Shown here: in pieces, positions 1-9,721 of the stretch | How the letters are laid out: each line of letters starts with the position of its first letter | Numbering within the stretch: position 1 is the first letter of the stretch | DNA from: Populus alba | Taxonomy: Eukaryota > Streptophyta > Magnoliopsida > Malpighiales > Salicaceae | Direction of reading: 5' to 3' | DNA length: 64,000 bases | Assembly: GCF_005239225.2 (NCBI RefSeq) | Contig: NC_133293.1 | Span: 806,001-870,000 of the forward strand | Notes under the pieces: generated by a model | Told to the model about the DNA's origin: nothing | The model's database searches: none | The model's input: only the letters and a program-made list of their open reading frames with translations | Translations under genes and position numbers: made by a program

Positions 1-636
1 AAAATCATCCTTAGGGCTAGCTTTATTCAAATTCTGAAAATCCACACAAACTCGAATCTTCCCTTCCTTCTTAGGCACCACAATAATGTTAGACACCCAT
101 TGTGGGTATCTAACTACTTCTAAAAAACCAGCATCCCACTGCTTTTCGAGTTCTGCCTTGACCTTGATCCAGACGTCCGGGTGGGCCCTCCTTAGCTTCT
201 GCTTGACTGGCTTATAACCTTCTTCCAACGGTATCTTGTGCTCTACAATACTTGTATCCAAACCGGGCATATCTTCATAGGACCAAGCAAAGACATTTGA
301 ATACTCTTGTAATAGGGTGATCATTTTTATCCTTTGTTCAGAAGTAACTAGGGTACCTATTTTCAACTCTTTCTTGAGCTGACCATTGCCCACATTGATG
401 GTTTCGAGTTTCTCGGTGGCAGGCTTCCAAGTATGTTCCTGTTGTTCTACTAGCCTGGTGAATTCACTGATATTGCTTTCATCCCACTCTTCTTCTTCCA
501 TAGCTATTACATGCTCGTTCAAGTTTGGCCATTTATTCTTGATGCTAAATGTATGTGATGTCGTTGGAGATCCGCTTTCAGGATTCCTGAAAGCGGGAAG
601 TGCTTGGTGTAAATGCATATATATATAAAACAATTT
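1..636 (-). pseudogene. Ogre pol: N-terminal part of reverse transcriptase (runs off the window)
   Basis: An open minus-strand frame covers the spacer before RT and the first RT motifs. Visible are a segment ending in SWSYEDMPGLD, then PVKQKLRRAHPD, RYPQWVSNIIVVPKK and VCVDFQNLNKASPKDD, which is the classic start of a Ty3/Gypsy plant RT. The catalytic YxDD box would lie beyond the left edge. The frame is open from position 1 to about 636, where a possible splice acceptor occurs. RT copies the element RNA into DNA in cytoplasmic particles. Whether the rest of pol is intact cannot be judged from this window. Confidence 0.85.
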
Positions 637-799
637 CTGAAAAAGTGCATGATCTCACATTCATTCAAAGGAAAAAAGGTGGGCTCTATGACAAATATAG
701 AATCTAGCTGACATCATGAGCCTTGATTGTCAACTAGAGAAAACAAAGCAAACATAGGCAATGACAAAAACATGCTAAGGCAAACAAAAGTTGGTTTAC
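637..799 (-). other. Candidate intron between the Ogre protease region and RT
   Basis: Between the end of the upstream ORF (stop near 796) and the RT frame lies about 160 bp of AT-rich sequence without a linking frame. On the minus strand it begins with AT|GTAAACC and ends with TTTTTCAG|AAA, a plausible GT-AG pair. Ogre elements are known to carry a spliced intron at this place. Joining these two exact sites does not restore the RT frame as I read it, so the true donor may differ or the copy may be mutated here. Confidence 0.4.
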
Positions 800-1224
800 A
801 TTTTGAAAACCACTGGAGCTTCTTGTGTCACCCAATTCTGAAACTTTTCGCCTGGAGCCAGCTTGCGTACAACGGTCTTGGCGGAGACTTCTTCTAGCGT
901 ATGGATCGTCAGCTGTGGCAGCGCTTCATCTTCTTTTCCCGCGACTGCTTTCACGTCATCCCTTTTCTTCTCGTTTCCCTCCAAGGTGTTTATGCTCATA
1001 TGAGCCAGTTCTAGACCCAGGCTTCCGGCTCCTTTATCAGGTTGCATTATGAATGCAGCTTTTGTGAACGATACACTAAGGTGAGGGATTTCTAGCTTTT
1101 CTTCCTCAGGCTCTCTTCCTTTAATTCTAGCCATCCTTCTTGCCCTTCTCTGACCAGCAGCCCACCGATAATCCTTTTGGTTAGGTTGATACCCTAACCC
1201 AAATCTTTGAGCAGCATTTTCCAA
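796..1224 (-). CDS. Ogre linker ORF with a G-patch-like segment
   Basis: A 142-codon minus-strand frame begins MENAAQRFGLGYQPN and continues with an arginine-rich stretch (QRRARRMARIKGRE). This RFGLGY...P motif followed by basic residues is commonly found between protease and RT in Ogre/Tat polyproteins and resembles a G-patch. It lies upstream of the candidate intron. It belongs to the retrotransposon polyprotein; it is not an independent host gene. It is separated from the protease fragment by frameshifts, so the annotated start is only the first methionine of the surviving frame. Confidence 0.6.
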   Translation of the reverse strand: MENAAQRFGLGYQPNQKDYRWAAGQRRARRMARIKGREPEEEKLEIPHLSVSFTKAAFIMQPDKGAGSLGLELAHMSINTLEGNEKKRDDVKAVAGKEDEALPQLTIHTLEEVSAKTVVRKLAPGEKFQNWVTQEAPVVFKM

Positions 1225-1229
1225 ACTCC

Positions 1230-1844
1230 CGACTTAACCCCTTCTAGGTATCCTGACAGTAAAGTTATACTGAAATGGGATCCCGCGTTCTAAGAAGCAT
1301 AGGCTTGCCATCCTGGCTGCTTCTGAGATCCTTGGCCTTCTTAACACAGTGTTCTCCGGCACCAGTCGGTGTTCACGATCTCGAAAAGCATGATATTGTT
1401 ATCCTTGCAATCTCTCCACTTCGATGAAAGGCACAGCCACATTCTTTATCAAGGATATTGCCTCCTCGCCTTTACAGTTACCAACATCCCATTCATGATA
1501 TACTTCAGCATTGGTGCAATGACGAAGCTACTGCCCCCGCTGCGTGGATCCAAGGTCTTCCCAACAACATACTATAGGAAGGGTGGATATCCATAACCTG
1601 AAGTGTCACTAGGAACATTTGCGGTCCCACAATATAGCTCCACTTCTAAAGTCCCAAGTATTGGCCTAGGTGAGCCATCATACGCTCTGGCCATCATAGT
1701 ACTTGGCTTCATATGAGATTCATCAATCGGCATTTCCTCCAGAATGTGCTTTGGCAACACGTTGAGGGCCGAGCCATTATCGACGAGCACCTTCCCTACA
1801 ATACAGTCTTTGCACCTAACAGTAATGTATAAAGGCTTGTTGTG
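1230..1844 (-). pseudogene. Ogre aspartic protease, frameshifted
   Basis: The minus-strand frame 1790-1572 carries VLVDNGSALNVLPKHIL, the active-site region of the retropepsin-like protease of plant Gypsy elements (here D-N-G rather than D-T/S-G). Downstream, remnants reading SMLLGRPWIH and VPFIEVERLQ are present in other frames, so at least one indel lies near 1575 and more follow to about 1230. An in-frame TGA at 1845-1847 separates the protease from the gag C-terminal frame. The protease would normally cleave the polyprotein during particle maturation; this copy cannot make it intact. Confidence 0.75.
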
Positions 1845-2825
1845 TCAAGTACCTTCAGCATCAAGCTCATCAGCCGTGAAGTAGAGGTAATTAGTTGCAT
1901 GGATCCTCCCTACTAAATGCTCCATGGTTTTATGCTCAATGTCTTGAGGTACATATGCCTCATTCAATACCTTTTGCAAGGCATTTCGATGCAGCTCAGA
2001 GCTGAGTATCAAAGACATAAGGGAGATCCGCGCTGGAGTTTTTTTTAGTTGATCCACTATGCAATATTCGCTATGCTTGATCAACTTCAAAAACTCATTC
2101 GACTCCTCTTCCGTTACCGGCTTATTAACTTCGGGAGCTTTGTCCAGGTCTACCACTTCCTTACCCTTTTCCTTTCTCCATTCTTCAGGCGTAAAGCAAC
2201 GACCACTCCTGGTCAAACCACTTATCTCCGTCTGGAACAAAGGAAGAGTCGCTCGAACATCGGAGGCATACCCATAATTATACGGCATGGCATTGTGATT
2301 CTCTTTTGTGCAGGACGGTTTAGTCAAGACCAGCCTTGGGGGCCCATTTGCAGTCTGTTGGATCCTGCAAACTCCTGCCATCTCATCTTGGCCTTCCATC
2401 ATGCTTACCTCACGCCTGCTCTCCATGGGTTCAATCCTCAATTGTCCCATCTTCAACATTTTTGCGATCTTTTTGCAAAACTCTGCACAATCCTCAATGT
2501 GATGTCCATCTCTTCCGTGGAACTCACAGTAGTCACCTCTCTCCGATTGCCTTACCACCTTTGCCTCTAGAAATCCTGATTGTACTAACATGTCGTACAA
2601 CCTTTTCATCGGCACCTTCAACACCTTGCCTTGATTTCCCACTTCGATCATGCCTATTCCACCACTATTTGAGCATGCTTAGGCAATGGGTTTGAAATTA
2701 ACAACATTGGCTTGTCTTCGAAGGATACCCATCCCGTCTTAATAAGCTCCAATAACCTCTTCTTGAAGGCATAGCAGGTTTCAATCCCATGCCCAGGATT
2801 GCCCCCATGGTACTCGCAAGACAAC
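1845..2825 (-). pseudogene. Ogre gag C-terminal region with two zinc-knuckle-like motifs
   Basis: The frame 2651-1845 (268 codons) contains YCEFHGRDGHHIEDC, a C-x2-H-x4-H-x4-C variant knuckle typical of Ogre/Tat gag, followed by charged linker sequence. A second motif, CEYHGGNPGHGIETC, lies upstream at about 2820-2770 in a connected frame that stops near 2655. These knuckles would bind element RNA in the particle. The two parts are separated by stop codons, and the link to the gag core is broken by the assembly gap and the repeated flanks around it. Confidence 0.7.
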
Positions 2826-3091
2826 TCAGGCTTGTACCAAATTGGGAATGGTGGTTGAAGTGGTAGTGTAGGGATAGAGAGCTACTTGTCCAATGCTCAA
2901 CAGTTTGGCATACATGTCTTTCAATGGCATGGTAAAGGCGGCAGTTGTTCTGAAAGTGTATTTTGGGTGTGGTCTTGGTAGTGATCTTGGTAGTGATTTG
3001 GTAGTGTTGGTTGGTTATTTGTTCGGTTAGGTGAAAAAGATTGGTTAAAGTTTATGCGTGAGACTTGAGCGGTAGGTGCTTGTGGGCTACG
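2824..3091. repeat. Left copy of a sequence repeated across the assembly gap
   Basis: About 268 bp from actcaggctt through tgtgggctac recur at 3592-3858 with scattered single-base insertions and deletions (for example atagagag against ataggag, and gtagtgttgg against gtagtttgg). The differences look like read errors at a contig end. The segment belongs to the gag-protease spacer of the Ogre element. It most likely represents one stretch of DNA present twice because two contig ends overlapped. Confidence 0.85.
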
Positions 3092-3591
3092 NNNNNNNNN
3101 NNNNNNNNNNNNNNNNNNNNNNNNNNNNNNNNNNNNNNNNNNNNNNNNNNNNNNNNNNNNNNNNNNNNNNNNNNNNNNNNNNNNNNNNNNNNNNNNNNNN
3201 NNNNNNNNNNNNNNNNNNNNNNNNNNNNNNNNNNNNNNNNNNNNNNNNNNNNNNNNNNNNNNNNNNNNNNNNNNNNNNNNNNNNNNNNNNNNNNNNNNNN
3301 NNNNNNNNNNNNNNNNNNNNNNNNNNNNNNNNNNNNNNNNNNNNNNNNNNNNNNNNNNNNNNNNNNNNNNNNNNNNNNNNNNNNNNNNNNNNNNNNNNNN
3401 NNNNNNNNNNNNNNNNNNNNNNNNNNNNNNNNNNNNNNNNNNNNNNNNNNNNNNNNNNNNNNNNNNNNNNNNNNNNNNNNNNNNNNNNNNNNNNNNNNNN
3501 NNNNNNNNNNNNNNNNNNNNNNNNNNNNNNNNNNNNNNNNNNNNNNNNNNNNNNNNNNNNNNNNNNNNNNNNNNNNNNNNNNNNNNNNNNN
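3092..3591. other. Assembly gap of exactly 500 N
   Basis: Five hundred unknown bases. The round length suggests a fixed-size or estimated scaffold gap. Because both sides carry the same sequence, the real gap may be zero or negative. Open frames that cross this stretch are meaningless. Confidence 0.97.
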
Positions 3592-3858
3592 ACTCAGGCT
3601 GTACCAAATTGGGAATGGTGGTTGCAGTGGTAGTGTAGGGATAGGAGCTACTTGTCCAATGCTCAACAGTTTGGCATACATGTCTTTCAATGGCATGGGT
3701 AAAGGCGGCAGTTGTTCTGAAGTGTATTTTGGGTGTGGTCTTTGGTAGTGATCTTGGTAGTGATTTTGGTAGTTTGGTTGGTTTATTTGTTCGGTTAGGT
3801 GAAAAAGATTGGTTTAAAGTTTATGCGTGAGACTTGAGCGGTAGGTGCTTGTGGCTAC
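3592..3858. repeat. Right copy of the sequence repeated across the assembly gap
   Basis: Partner of 2824-3091. It starts immediately after the N run and continues directly into the gag frame at 3865, so this copy is likely the correctly joined one. Encoded residues on the minus strand (for example MPLKDMYAKLLSIGQVAPIP) fit the gag C-terminal spacer of Tat-lineage elements. Confidence 0.85.
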
Positions 3859-3864
3859 GGAAAT

Positions 3865-4881
3865 TTACTTTCTTGCCTTTGTAACCCATTCCTCCAAATT
3901 GTTAACGTCACCTTCTCTTTTCCTCCCAACAAAACCTTTCTTTTCTAAAGGCTCCGCTATGCGCCCAGCTTTAATTCCTTGCTCTATTCTTTCGGCCACG
4001 CGTACAACATCATAGAAATGTTGAGATGAGCTACCCATTAAATGCTCATAGTAAGGTGCCTTGAATGTATTGGCGAACAAAGTCACCATCTCTGTTTCTA
4101 TTAAAGGGGGTTGCACATGCGTGGCCTCGTCCCTCCATCTTTGCGCATAAGCCCTCACTGACTCTTGGCTTCTTTTTTCCATTGACATGAGGCTCGTTCG
4201 ATCTGGAGCAATTTCTAAATTGAACTTGTATTGCTTTAGGAAAGCCTCCACTAAGTCCTTCCATTTCTTAATCTTGACATTATCCAGCCTCATGTACCAA
4301 CTTAGCGCAGATCCCGATAGACTGTCTTGGAAAAAGTAGATCATTAACTTATCATCATGAATCACCTCAGCCATTTTATTGCAATAAGATCGAAGATGAG
4401 TGTTTGGGCATTCCAACCCAGTGTACCTTATAAACTCCGGTATCCTAAAATCTTTTGGTACCGTAAGGTTTGGTACCAAGCATATTTCCGACGCCCGCAT
4501 GGGGTCAAACCAATCATTTCCCTCGACTGCTCTTAACCTTTCTTCTAATGCTGATATTTTGTCCTCGTTCACAGAACCAGTGGACCTATTATCGGAAGGC
4601 CCCTCGGCTGTTAAATCTACAGTGGTGCGAGCTTGAGGGGGCTGAATGGGAATAGCAGGTGCAAAGTGCTGCCCCGTCGCTGAATCTGCCCCCAAGTTCT
4701 GAGATAACCCCGGGACATGAACTGACGGTGCTCCTATGGGTGGTTGGGTAGACGTTCCTTCTCCGTTCTTGGTTCTTAACAGTTGCTCAAGCAGACTAGT
4801 CAGTCGAGAAACTTCATTTTTCACTGATTCCAACTCGGTCTGGTAGTGCGACTCTAATTGAGATCTTTCCTCGTTTTCCAT
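3865..4881 (-). CDS. Ogre gag (capsid) protein
   Basis: A 338-codon frame starting with ATG at 4881. Residues 1-40 form a likely coiled coil (ESVKNEVSRLTSLLEQLL), then a proline- and threonine-rich linker, then the retrotransposon gag core from about residue 140: LSGSALSWYMRL, WKDLVEAFLKQYKF, QESVRAYAQRWRDEA and the C-terminal helix VRVAERIEQGIKAG. This is the PF03732-type gag fold that forms the particle shell. The knuckles lie downstream, beyond the gap, so the frame is only the first part of the polyprotein. It is intact within its limits, unlike the following regions. Confidence 0.85.
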   Translation of the reverse strand: MENEERSQLESHYQTELESVKNEVSRLTSLLEQLLRTKNGEGTSTQPPIGAPSVHVPGLSQNLGADSATGQHFAPAIPIQPPQARTTVDLTAEGPSDNRSTGSVNEDKISALEERLRAVEGNDWFDPMRASEICLVPNLTVPKDFRIPEFIRYTGLECPNTHLRSYCNKMAEVIHDDKLMIYFFQDSLSGSALSWYMRLDNVKIKKWKDLVEAFLKQYKFNLEIAPDRTSLMSMEKRSQESVRAYAQRWRDEATHVQPPLIETEMVTLFANTFKAPYYEHLMGSSSQHFYDVVRVAERIEQGIKAGRIAEPLEKKGFVGRKREGDVNNLEEWVTKARK

Positions 4882-5221
4882 TCTTGATCTTGACCGGGTT
4901 TGGTGGACTCTGGATATGGGACCTATGTTTCACGATCTGGCATGCATATGATGAATTAAAAACAAAATGTATGATGAGAATGCGATGCATATGTAATGTG
5001 TATATATGTATATAATATTATGAGCCGATTCATGACTTTCGCAACCTTTAAACAAGATTTCTGAGTTGACCGGATTACCATAAAGGAGGGTTTGCCAAGT
5101 TCTTATCATATTGGCTTACTCAACACATTAAGAAAGGAAATACGTCATGGACTTCTTATAAATAACATAGTTGCTCATACAAAACAATAATGGAAAAGAG
5201 AAGTCCTATACATTGCTACTT
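4882..5221 (-). other. Ogre spacer between ORF1 and gag
   Basis: About 340 bp of AT-rich sequence with stops in all frames and a tatatatgtatata tract near 5000. This separates ORF1 from gag on the element RNA. No promoter or RNA gene is recognisable. Confidence 0.6.
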
Positions 5222-7525
5222 CTAAAAGGCGTTTCCCCTATTAGCTAAATCCCTAATAAAACAGACCATGGCCCCCATGTATTCTCGATACTTTGAACCG
5301 TCATTTCCAACTTCGGTGGCTTGCTGTTGCAACCTTTCCGCACAACGGGCTACGTGCTCAACCTGTTTTGACATATGTCTTATCTTATCATGGAATACAG
5401 CGTTATCTCCGATTATTGCTTCGTTGCTGGCTCCTAATGCTTCATTGCTTCTTTCCAATACTCGCACCATATTCTCTGATTGTGCCAACTTATCTCTTGT
5501 GCTCTGTAGCTCCTCCTTTTCGATGTCCAGCTCTGCTATTTTGGAATTGATTTGAACTACGAAGCTGTCCATGTAGTCTTGGCATTCTTGACGCTCTTGC
5601 TTAGCCTTGCTCATCTCTTCTTCCATCTCGAAGTAGTGGCTTCTCAACTCCCTTAACTCTTCTTCTCGTACCTCGATCTCCGATTGTAAAGCCCTTATTC
5701 TTCCTTTTGAAGACTCAGCTCTCTTCTGGTAATCTCTCATGTCAGACTCAGCGGCCCTTCTCGCATTTCTTTCTTCCTCTAGTTGCACCATGTATTGAGC
5801 TCTAACCTTCCTTCCTTCTTCTATATCGAGGTTGGCTAGACGATTCTTCTCCTTTTCAACTTCTATTTTCTTTAAAAGAAGTTTCCTTCCCTTCTTCAAA
5901 GAATCCATTGTCTCCTTATCAACATTCACGCCTTTTGTTGCCCTCCTAACCTTAGCCAATTCTTTTTCTACTATCCCATTCTTCTTGACCAACTCATCAT
6001 AATCAGCTATTCGACTCCTCAACTCAGCCTGGACCCCTGTTGTTATCTCTTCAGCTACCTCAGCCTTTTTCTGCCATTCCTTTAGAGACATTAGCTGCTT
6101 CTCTTGTTTTTCTAACCGCTGATTCAGGAAAACTCTTATCGTATTTTCCTCCTCTAGCTGGTTCTCTAACAGTTGTTGTCGCCCCTTACTTCTGTTGAGT
6201 TCTATTATACACTGGTCTAACTGCTTTCTTAAATCATCCTTTCTTTTCCTTTTATGTGGTTCCATAGCCGCCTCAGATTGTTCTTGTGTAGAGAGACCCT
6301 TCACTTCAGAAAAATCTTCATTCCTCCAAACTATATAATTATGGCTGAATGAGGTTTCAAAACTGCTTCCTTCTTCTCTTTTCACCTTCACGGGTCTTTC
6401 CCAATCCTGTCGGATAAGCTCCATTTCTTGGATGAACGGTTGGTGCTTGAATAACCCAATGAAATCAGCTAAACCCAAGGTTCTTGGCGTATATTGCATT
6501 CCGCCAAACTGCCTTGTTACGAGGGCGGGCGCATAGCTGATGTAACCGGTTACACCAATTAGAGGAACCCATGTCTTGTTTCCGCAGCTCATTGTGCAAA
6601 TAACGTTGTTCATCCACGGTGCTTTCCATTTGAAGTTGCTACTTGGCAATGTTGCATACTTATCCCTCCATGCCTTCTCATCCCAATTCTTCCAAGTCTC
6701 ATCTATGGTAATCTTTAATGGTCGCAAGTCAAACCACCAAAAGTTGTTGAAGATGTCTCTCGGTGCTTCGATATGACTAATTATCCATAGGTACAACATA
6801 GGGACGCAGCATCTCATTGCCCCTTTTCCATGTGTCCGGCAGTGACTAAGAGATAACATGGTTTCCCCCAAGATGGCTGAGGAAGGATTGATCCGGTCAC
6901 GCTCATACTCGACGAAGACACTTGCTGCTTCTAAACTGATGACCCCAGTTTCGGAAGGGAACAACACTAGCCCAAAAATGGCGAAGGCCACCAACCTATA
7001 ATGCTCGTCTCCCAACTTGCCTTCTTCGGCATTTTTCTTCATTCGGGCTTCAATGACCTTCCATTTAAAACCCCCTTCAGCGACTCTACACTGGCTGATC
7101 TTTCCTAAGCTTAATAAGTTGACTACTTCCGAAGCTGTGTCTTCAAATCTGCGTCGGTGGTAGATTCTGTGGCTGTCATTTGGAAAGTCCAGAATTCTCT
7201 CATATTCTTCCAAGGTGGGTGTCATATCGATGTTTCCAAAGGTAAAACACCGATAACTTGGATCCCAAAAACTTAGAAGGGCTTTGATCGCCGCTGCTTG
7301 TACAGGTAACCTCATTATCTGTGCAATTCTCCCATATCTTCTTTCAAACAAAGTCTCGTCGACATATTCCATGATAGGCAGCAACTTTCCTAAGTCGTTG
7401 ACCATGTGATTTACCTTGGTAATGCATGGTAAACCACTAGTATCGATTCTTGGGCATTTTCCTTCGGCAATCTGAGCCAACTCAGACTCTTGTCCATATT
7501 CTTGGAAAGAGAGGTACTTAGTCAT
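5222..7525 (-). CDS. Ogre ORF1: plant-mobile-domain-like N-terminus plus long coiled coil
   Basis: A 767-codon open frame (ATG at 7525) upstream of gag. Residues 1 to about 400 include RIAQIMRLPVQAAAIKALL, FWDPSYRCFTFGNIDMTPTL and EEYERILDFP, a pattern I associate with the DUF7745 / plant mobile domain proteins linked to Gypsy elements. From about residue 415 to 740 the sequence is a long charged heptad coiled coil (for example KKAEVAEEITTGVQAELRSR). Ogre elements are known to have an ORF1 of unknown function here. That such a long frame has no stop while pol is decayed is notable. Function is not known; a structural or nucleic-acid-binding role is only a guess. Confidence 0.82.
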   Translation of the reverse strand: MTKYLSFQEYGQESELAQIAEGKCPRIDTSGLPCITKVNHMVNDLGKLLPIMEYVDETLFERRYGRIAQIMRLPVQAAAIKALLSFWDPSYRCFTFGNIDMTPTLEEYERILDFPNDSHRIYHRRRFEDTASEVVNLLSLGKISQCRVAEGGFKWKVIEARMKKNAEEGKLGDEHYRLVAFAIFGLVLFPSETGVISLEAASVFVEYERDRINPSSAILGETMLSLSHCRTHGKGAMRCCVPMLYLWIISHIEAPRDIFNNFWWFDLRPLKITIDETWKNWDEKAWRDKYATLPSSNFKWKAPWMNNVICTMSCGNKTWVPLIGVTGYISYAPALVTRQFGGMQYTPRTLGLADFIGLFKHQPFIQEMELIRQDWERPVKVKREEGSSFETSFSHNYIVWRNEDFSEVKGLSTQEQSEAAMEPHKRKRKDDLRKQLDQCIIELNRSKGRQQLLENQLEEENTIRVFLNQRLEKQEKQLMSLKEWQKKAEVAEEITTGVQAELRSRIADYDELVKKNGIVEKELAKVRRATKGVNVDKETMDSLKKGRKLLLKKIEVEKEKNRLANLDIEEGRKVRAQYMVQLEEERNARRAAESDMRDYQKRAESSKGRIRALQSEIEVREEELRELRSHYFEMEEEMSKAKQERQECQDYMDSFVVQINSKIAELDIEKEELQSTRDKLAQSENMVRVLERSNEALGASNEAIIGDNAVFHDKIRHMSKQVEHVARCAERLQQQATEVGNDGSKYREYMGAMVCFIRDLANRGNAF

Positions 7526-8014
7526 GATTTCAGCTCAAAAACCTGGGTTGATGAATTCAAATTATTAATCGTGATGCAAAATGAAAGTAAGATTCACAAC
7601 CTAAGGACAAACTCTAATTATCAAGTGAGAGTGGGTAGTTTTTCTATCTGGTCTCGAAGGGTCTCATATCTGCCCAGTGACGTTCTTCGTAAAGAAGTAT
7701 GGGGGCGTTGCAAAGAACAGTTAAGACACGTATGCCCACCATTACCAAGCAGGCACTCAGATATGAGTTGGGTGTTTCACGCATTTAAACCCTGACCAAT
7801 AGTCTTAGGGTAAATCGCTAATTCCCCACTTAACTTAAAGCTTGTGTGTGCTTTTCAAAATTAAAGCAAGTGATGCATGAGACAATTGTATAGAATGCAT
7901 GAATAATATGAGTAGAATAAAATAAAATAAATACGCAAATAAAAAGGACAGGCATATTAACAATAAACACACAAACACACAAATAAATCAGACAAAACAA
8001 AGCTTAGTCTACAA
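7526..8014 (-). other. Ogre 5' leader between LTR and ORF1
   Basis: Untranslated leader of the element RNA, about 490 nt, AT-rich near the PBS (aaataaaataaatacgcaaat). The short plus-strand frames here are shadows. No other feature is recognised. Confidence 0.65.
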
Positions 8015-8034
8015 GGTCCCCAGTGGAGTCGCCA
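8015..8034 (-). promoter_or_regulatory. Primer-binding site of the Ogre element
   Basis: On the minus strand the sequence TGGCGACTCCACTGGGGACC follows the LTR after three bases. It begins with TGG, complementary to a tRNA CCA end, and the sequence is of the kind reported for Ogre elements, which use tRNA-Arg. The exact tRNA was not checked here. This primes minus-strand DNA synthesis. Confidence 0.75.
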
Positions 8035-8451
8035 TTCTGTCGCACGTGTGCGGCGTCGCGGCGAAAATCAAATAGTTTGTTCCATTTTCTTATCTACAAT
8101 GTAAATCTATCTATATCTATGGGATACAAGAAAATATTGTCTTTTATTGGTAGAAAATGGAATGGGAGTCGCCACCTAGTATTTTGGTCACTAGGAACCC
8201 TAACTGGTCTCAGAGATCGGGTACGGGGACTGGTTGCGTAAAGGGAAGGTATTAGCACCCCAAATACGCCCTACCTAAGGTAAGCTGCATTGTTTTATTG
8301 TCTGATAAAATCTAAGGTATTTTCGTGTTTTTCTAGTTGTTGGTCTATCTATGATTCAAGAAAAATCCTCCTCGGTAAGAAGGCCTTTATCTTATCGGGT
8401 AAAATCCTAACCGTTCTAATGTCTATACCAAAACTTTATTAATAATATTTA

Positions 8452-8963
8452 GGAATACGTTTTACGTATAAATTCGTAATCCCAAATACTACTAATAGCA
8501 CCAAAAAGATTTTTTTAGAATTTTTGAAATATTGGCCTAGTTCTCATGGCTTGAATAAACTGGTTATTAAAGCCAAAATGCATGATAATACATATATTGT
8601 TTTTGAAAAATTTTCTTTGTTGTGTAAAAATATGATGTTGTAATATATATATATCGGAGAGACTAGGCCGTATTTTAAAACAAAACAAAATTTTTTGAAA
8701 ATATTATTATTATCAATTCTTTTTTTTTTTGACGTAAATCATGTATTTAAATACTGAGTTTGTATCCTTACGGTATAAAAATACAACCCAATATTATTAC
8801 ACTTTAATAAAAATGCAGAAAAATCAACAACATTTTTAGGTATTTTTTAGAAATTTTTTTGAAAGCAAAAACATTTTTTATTCGGAAAATCTTTGATATT
8901 TTTACGAAAACCGGGTATTTATAGCACTGGTTTGGTATCTTTACAGTATAAAAATACCAACCA
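8452..8963 (-). repeat. AT-rich subrepeats of LTR1, each with a short hairpin
   Basis: Three imperfect units lie at about 8440-8540, 8740-8870 and 8925-9050. Each contains a small inverted repeat: ggaatacg/cgtaatcc (one mismatch) at 8452-8482, ttgtat/atacaa at 8760-8786, and ttggtat/ataccaa at 8932-8960. Between them are T-rich lines such as tttttgaaatattttttt. Read on the minus strand they belong to the R/U5 part of the element RNA. Confidence 0.6.
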
Positions 8964-9263
8964 ACATTAACCCATTTTGACAAAACTATTCAGGGAAATC
9001 AACAATATTTTTTAAGATTTTTTGAAATATTTTTTTTAGTAAAAATATATATACACAATATACACACAATATATATTACAATATACTATAATTCATAATA
9101 TATATATATAATAACAAATCGGGTTGGGCCGGCCCAAATGAATAGGCCGAACCCAACCTAGCTAGAATCGGGCCGATCTCGGCCCGCAAGGAGGATGGGC
9201 CGATCTCGGCCCAACAAAAAAAACTCTTTAGACGAGTCTGGCCCAAAATAAATAATAACAAAA

Positions 9264-9285
9264 CTGGGCCGGAAACCCGGCCCAG
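9264..9285 (-). promoter_or_regulatory. GGGCC-rich hairpin in LTR1
   Basis: Perfect 9-bp arms ctgggccgg (9264-9272) and ccggcccag (9277-9285) around a four-base loop. Similar GGGCC/GGCCC motifs surround it. It is the third of three hairpins packed within 100 nt. The corresponding place in the other two Ogre-like LTRs also holds a GC-rich hairpin. Confidence 0.7.
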
Positions 9286-9299
9286 TGTAAAAAACCCAC

Positions 9300-9325
9300 G
9301 GGGAAGGGAAAATAATTCCCTTCCC
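9300..9325 (-). promoter_or_regulatory. Hairpin in LTR1, GGGGAAGGGA arms
   Basis: Perfect 10-bp arms ggggaaggga (9300-9309) and tcccttcccc (9316-9325) with a six-base A/T loop. It lies four bases from the next hairpin. In RNA these would stack closely. Confidence 0.7.
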
Positions 9326-9328
9326 CTA

Positions 9329-9363
9329 CCTCCTGCATGCAGAACGATTCTGCATGCAGGAGG
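9329..9363 (-). promoter_or_regulatory. Main palindromic hairpin of LTR1
   Basis: Perfect 16-bp arms, cctcctgcatgcagaa (9329-9344) and ttctgcatgcaggagg (9348-9363), with a three-base loop. On the minus strand it lies about 330 nt after the predicted transcription start and 46 nt after the splice-donor-like site at 9410-9409. Such a stable stem in R/U5 could affect RNA processing, packaging, reverse transcription or translation; which of these is unknown. Confidence 0.75.
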
Positions 9364-9408
9364 ATAACAAATATAAAAAATGAAAACGTAGGGGGGGAAA
9401 GAAAAAAT

Positions 9409-9414
9409 ACCTGG
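9409..9414 (-). promoter_or_regulatory. Splice-donor-like site in LTR1
   Basis: On the minus strand the sequence is TGCCAG|GTATTTTTTC, a good match to a plant 5' splice site followed by a T-rich line. The equivalent place in the other two LTRs reads AAG|GTAAGG and CAG|GTAATG. Use in splicing is not shown. Confidence 0.45.
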
Positions 9415-9713
9415 CACGACGGAGGTGAGGCTGCTGGTCGAACGTACGGGTTGACGGTGTTGCAGCGGAGGTCGGCGGCTCAGAACGACGGTTCCCAACA
9501 GTTCGGGTGTGTCCTCTCGGGTCGTGTTCGGTTAACGTTTTCTTTAAACTCTCCCACGGCTTCTGTCCTCTTCTCCCTTTTTCTCAGTTTCGTTTTCTTG
9601 AGTTTTAGGTGTTTATTTCTTTAGGTCCACTGTTTCTCTCTCCTTCAGTCTCTCTCTCTCTCTTGGTTTCGGTTTCTTCTCCCTCTTCCCGTGCTTCACA
9701 TCTTTTCCTCTTC

Positions 9714-9721
9714 TTTTATAG
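9714..9721 (-). promoter_or_regulatory. TATA box of Ogre LTR1
   Basis: On the minus strand the sequence is CCTATAAAAGAAG, a canonical TATA box within a GC-richer part of the LTR. A start about 30 nt downstream would give an R region beginning near 9690. The second Ogre-like LTR has CCTATATAAACC at the matching place. Confidence 0.65.

Noticed and set aside
2049..2695. Plus-strand frames opposite the Ogre gag end
   Set aside because: Shadows of the minus-strand retrotransposon frame.
2921..3748. Several open frames across the N run
   Set aside because: They exist only because unknown bases contain no stop codons.
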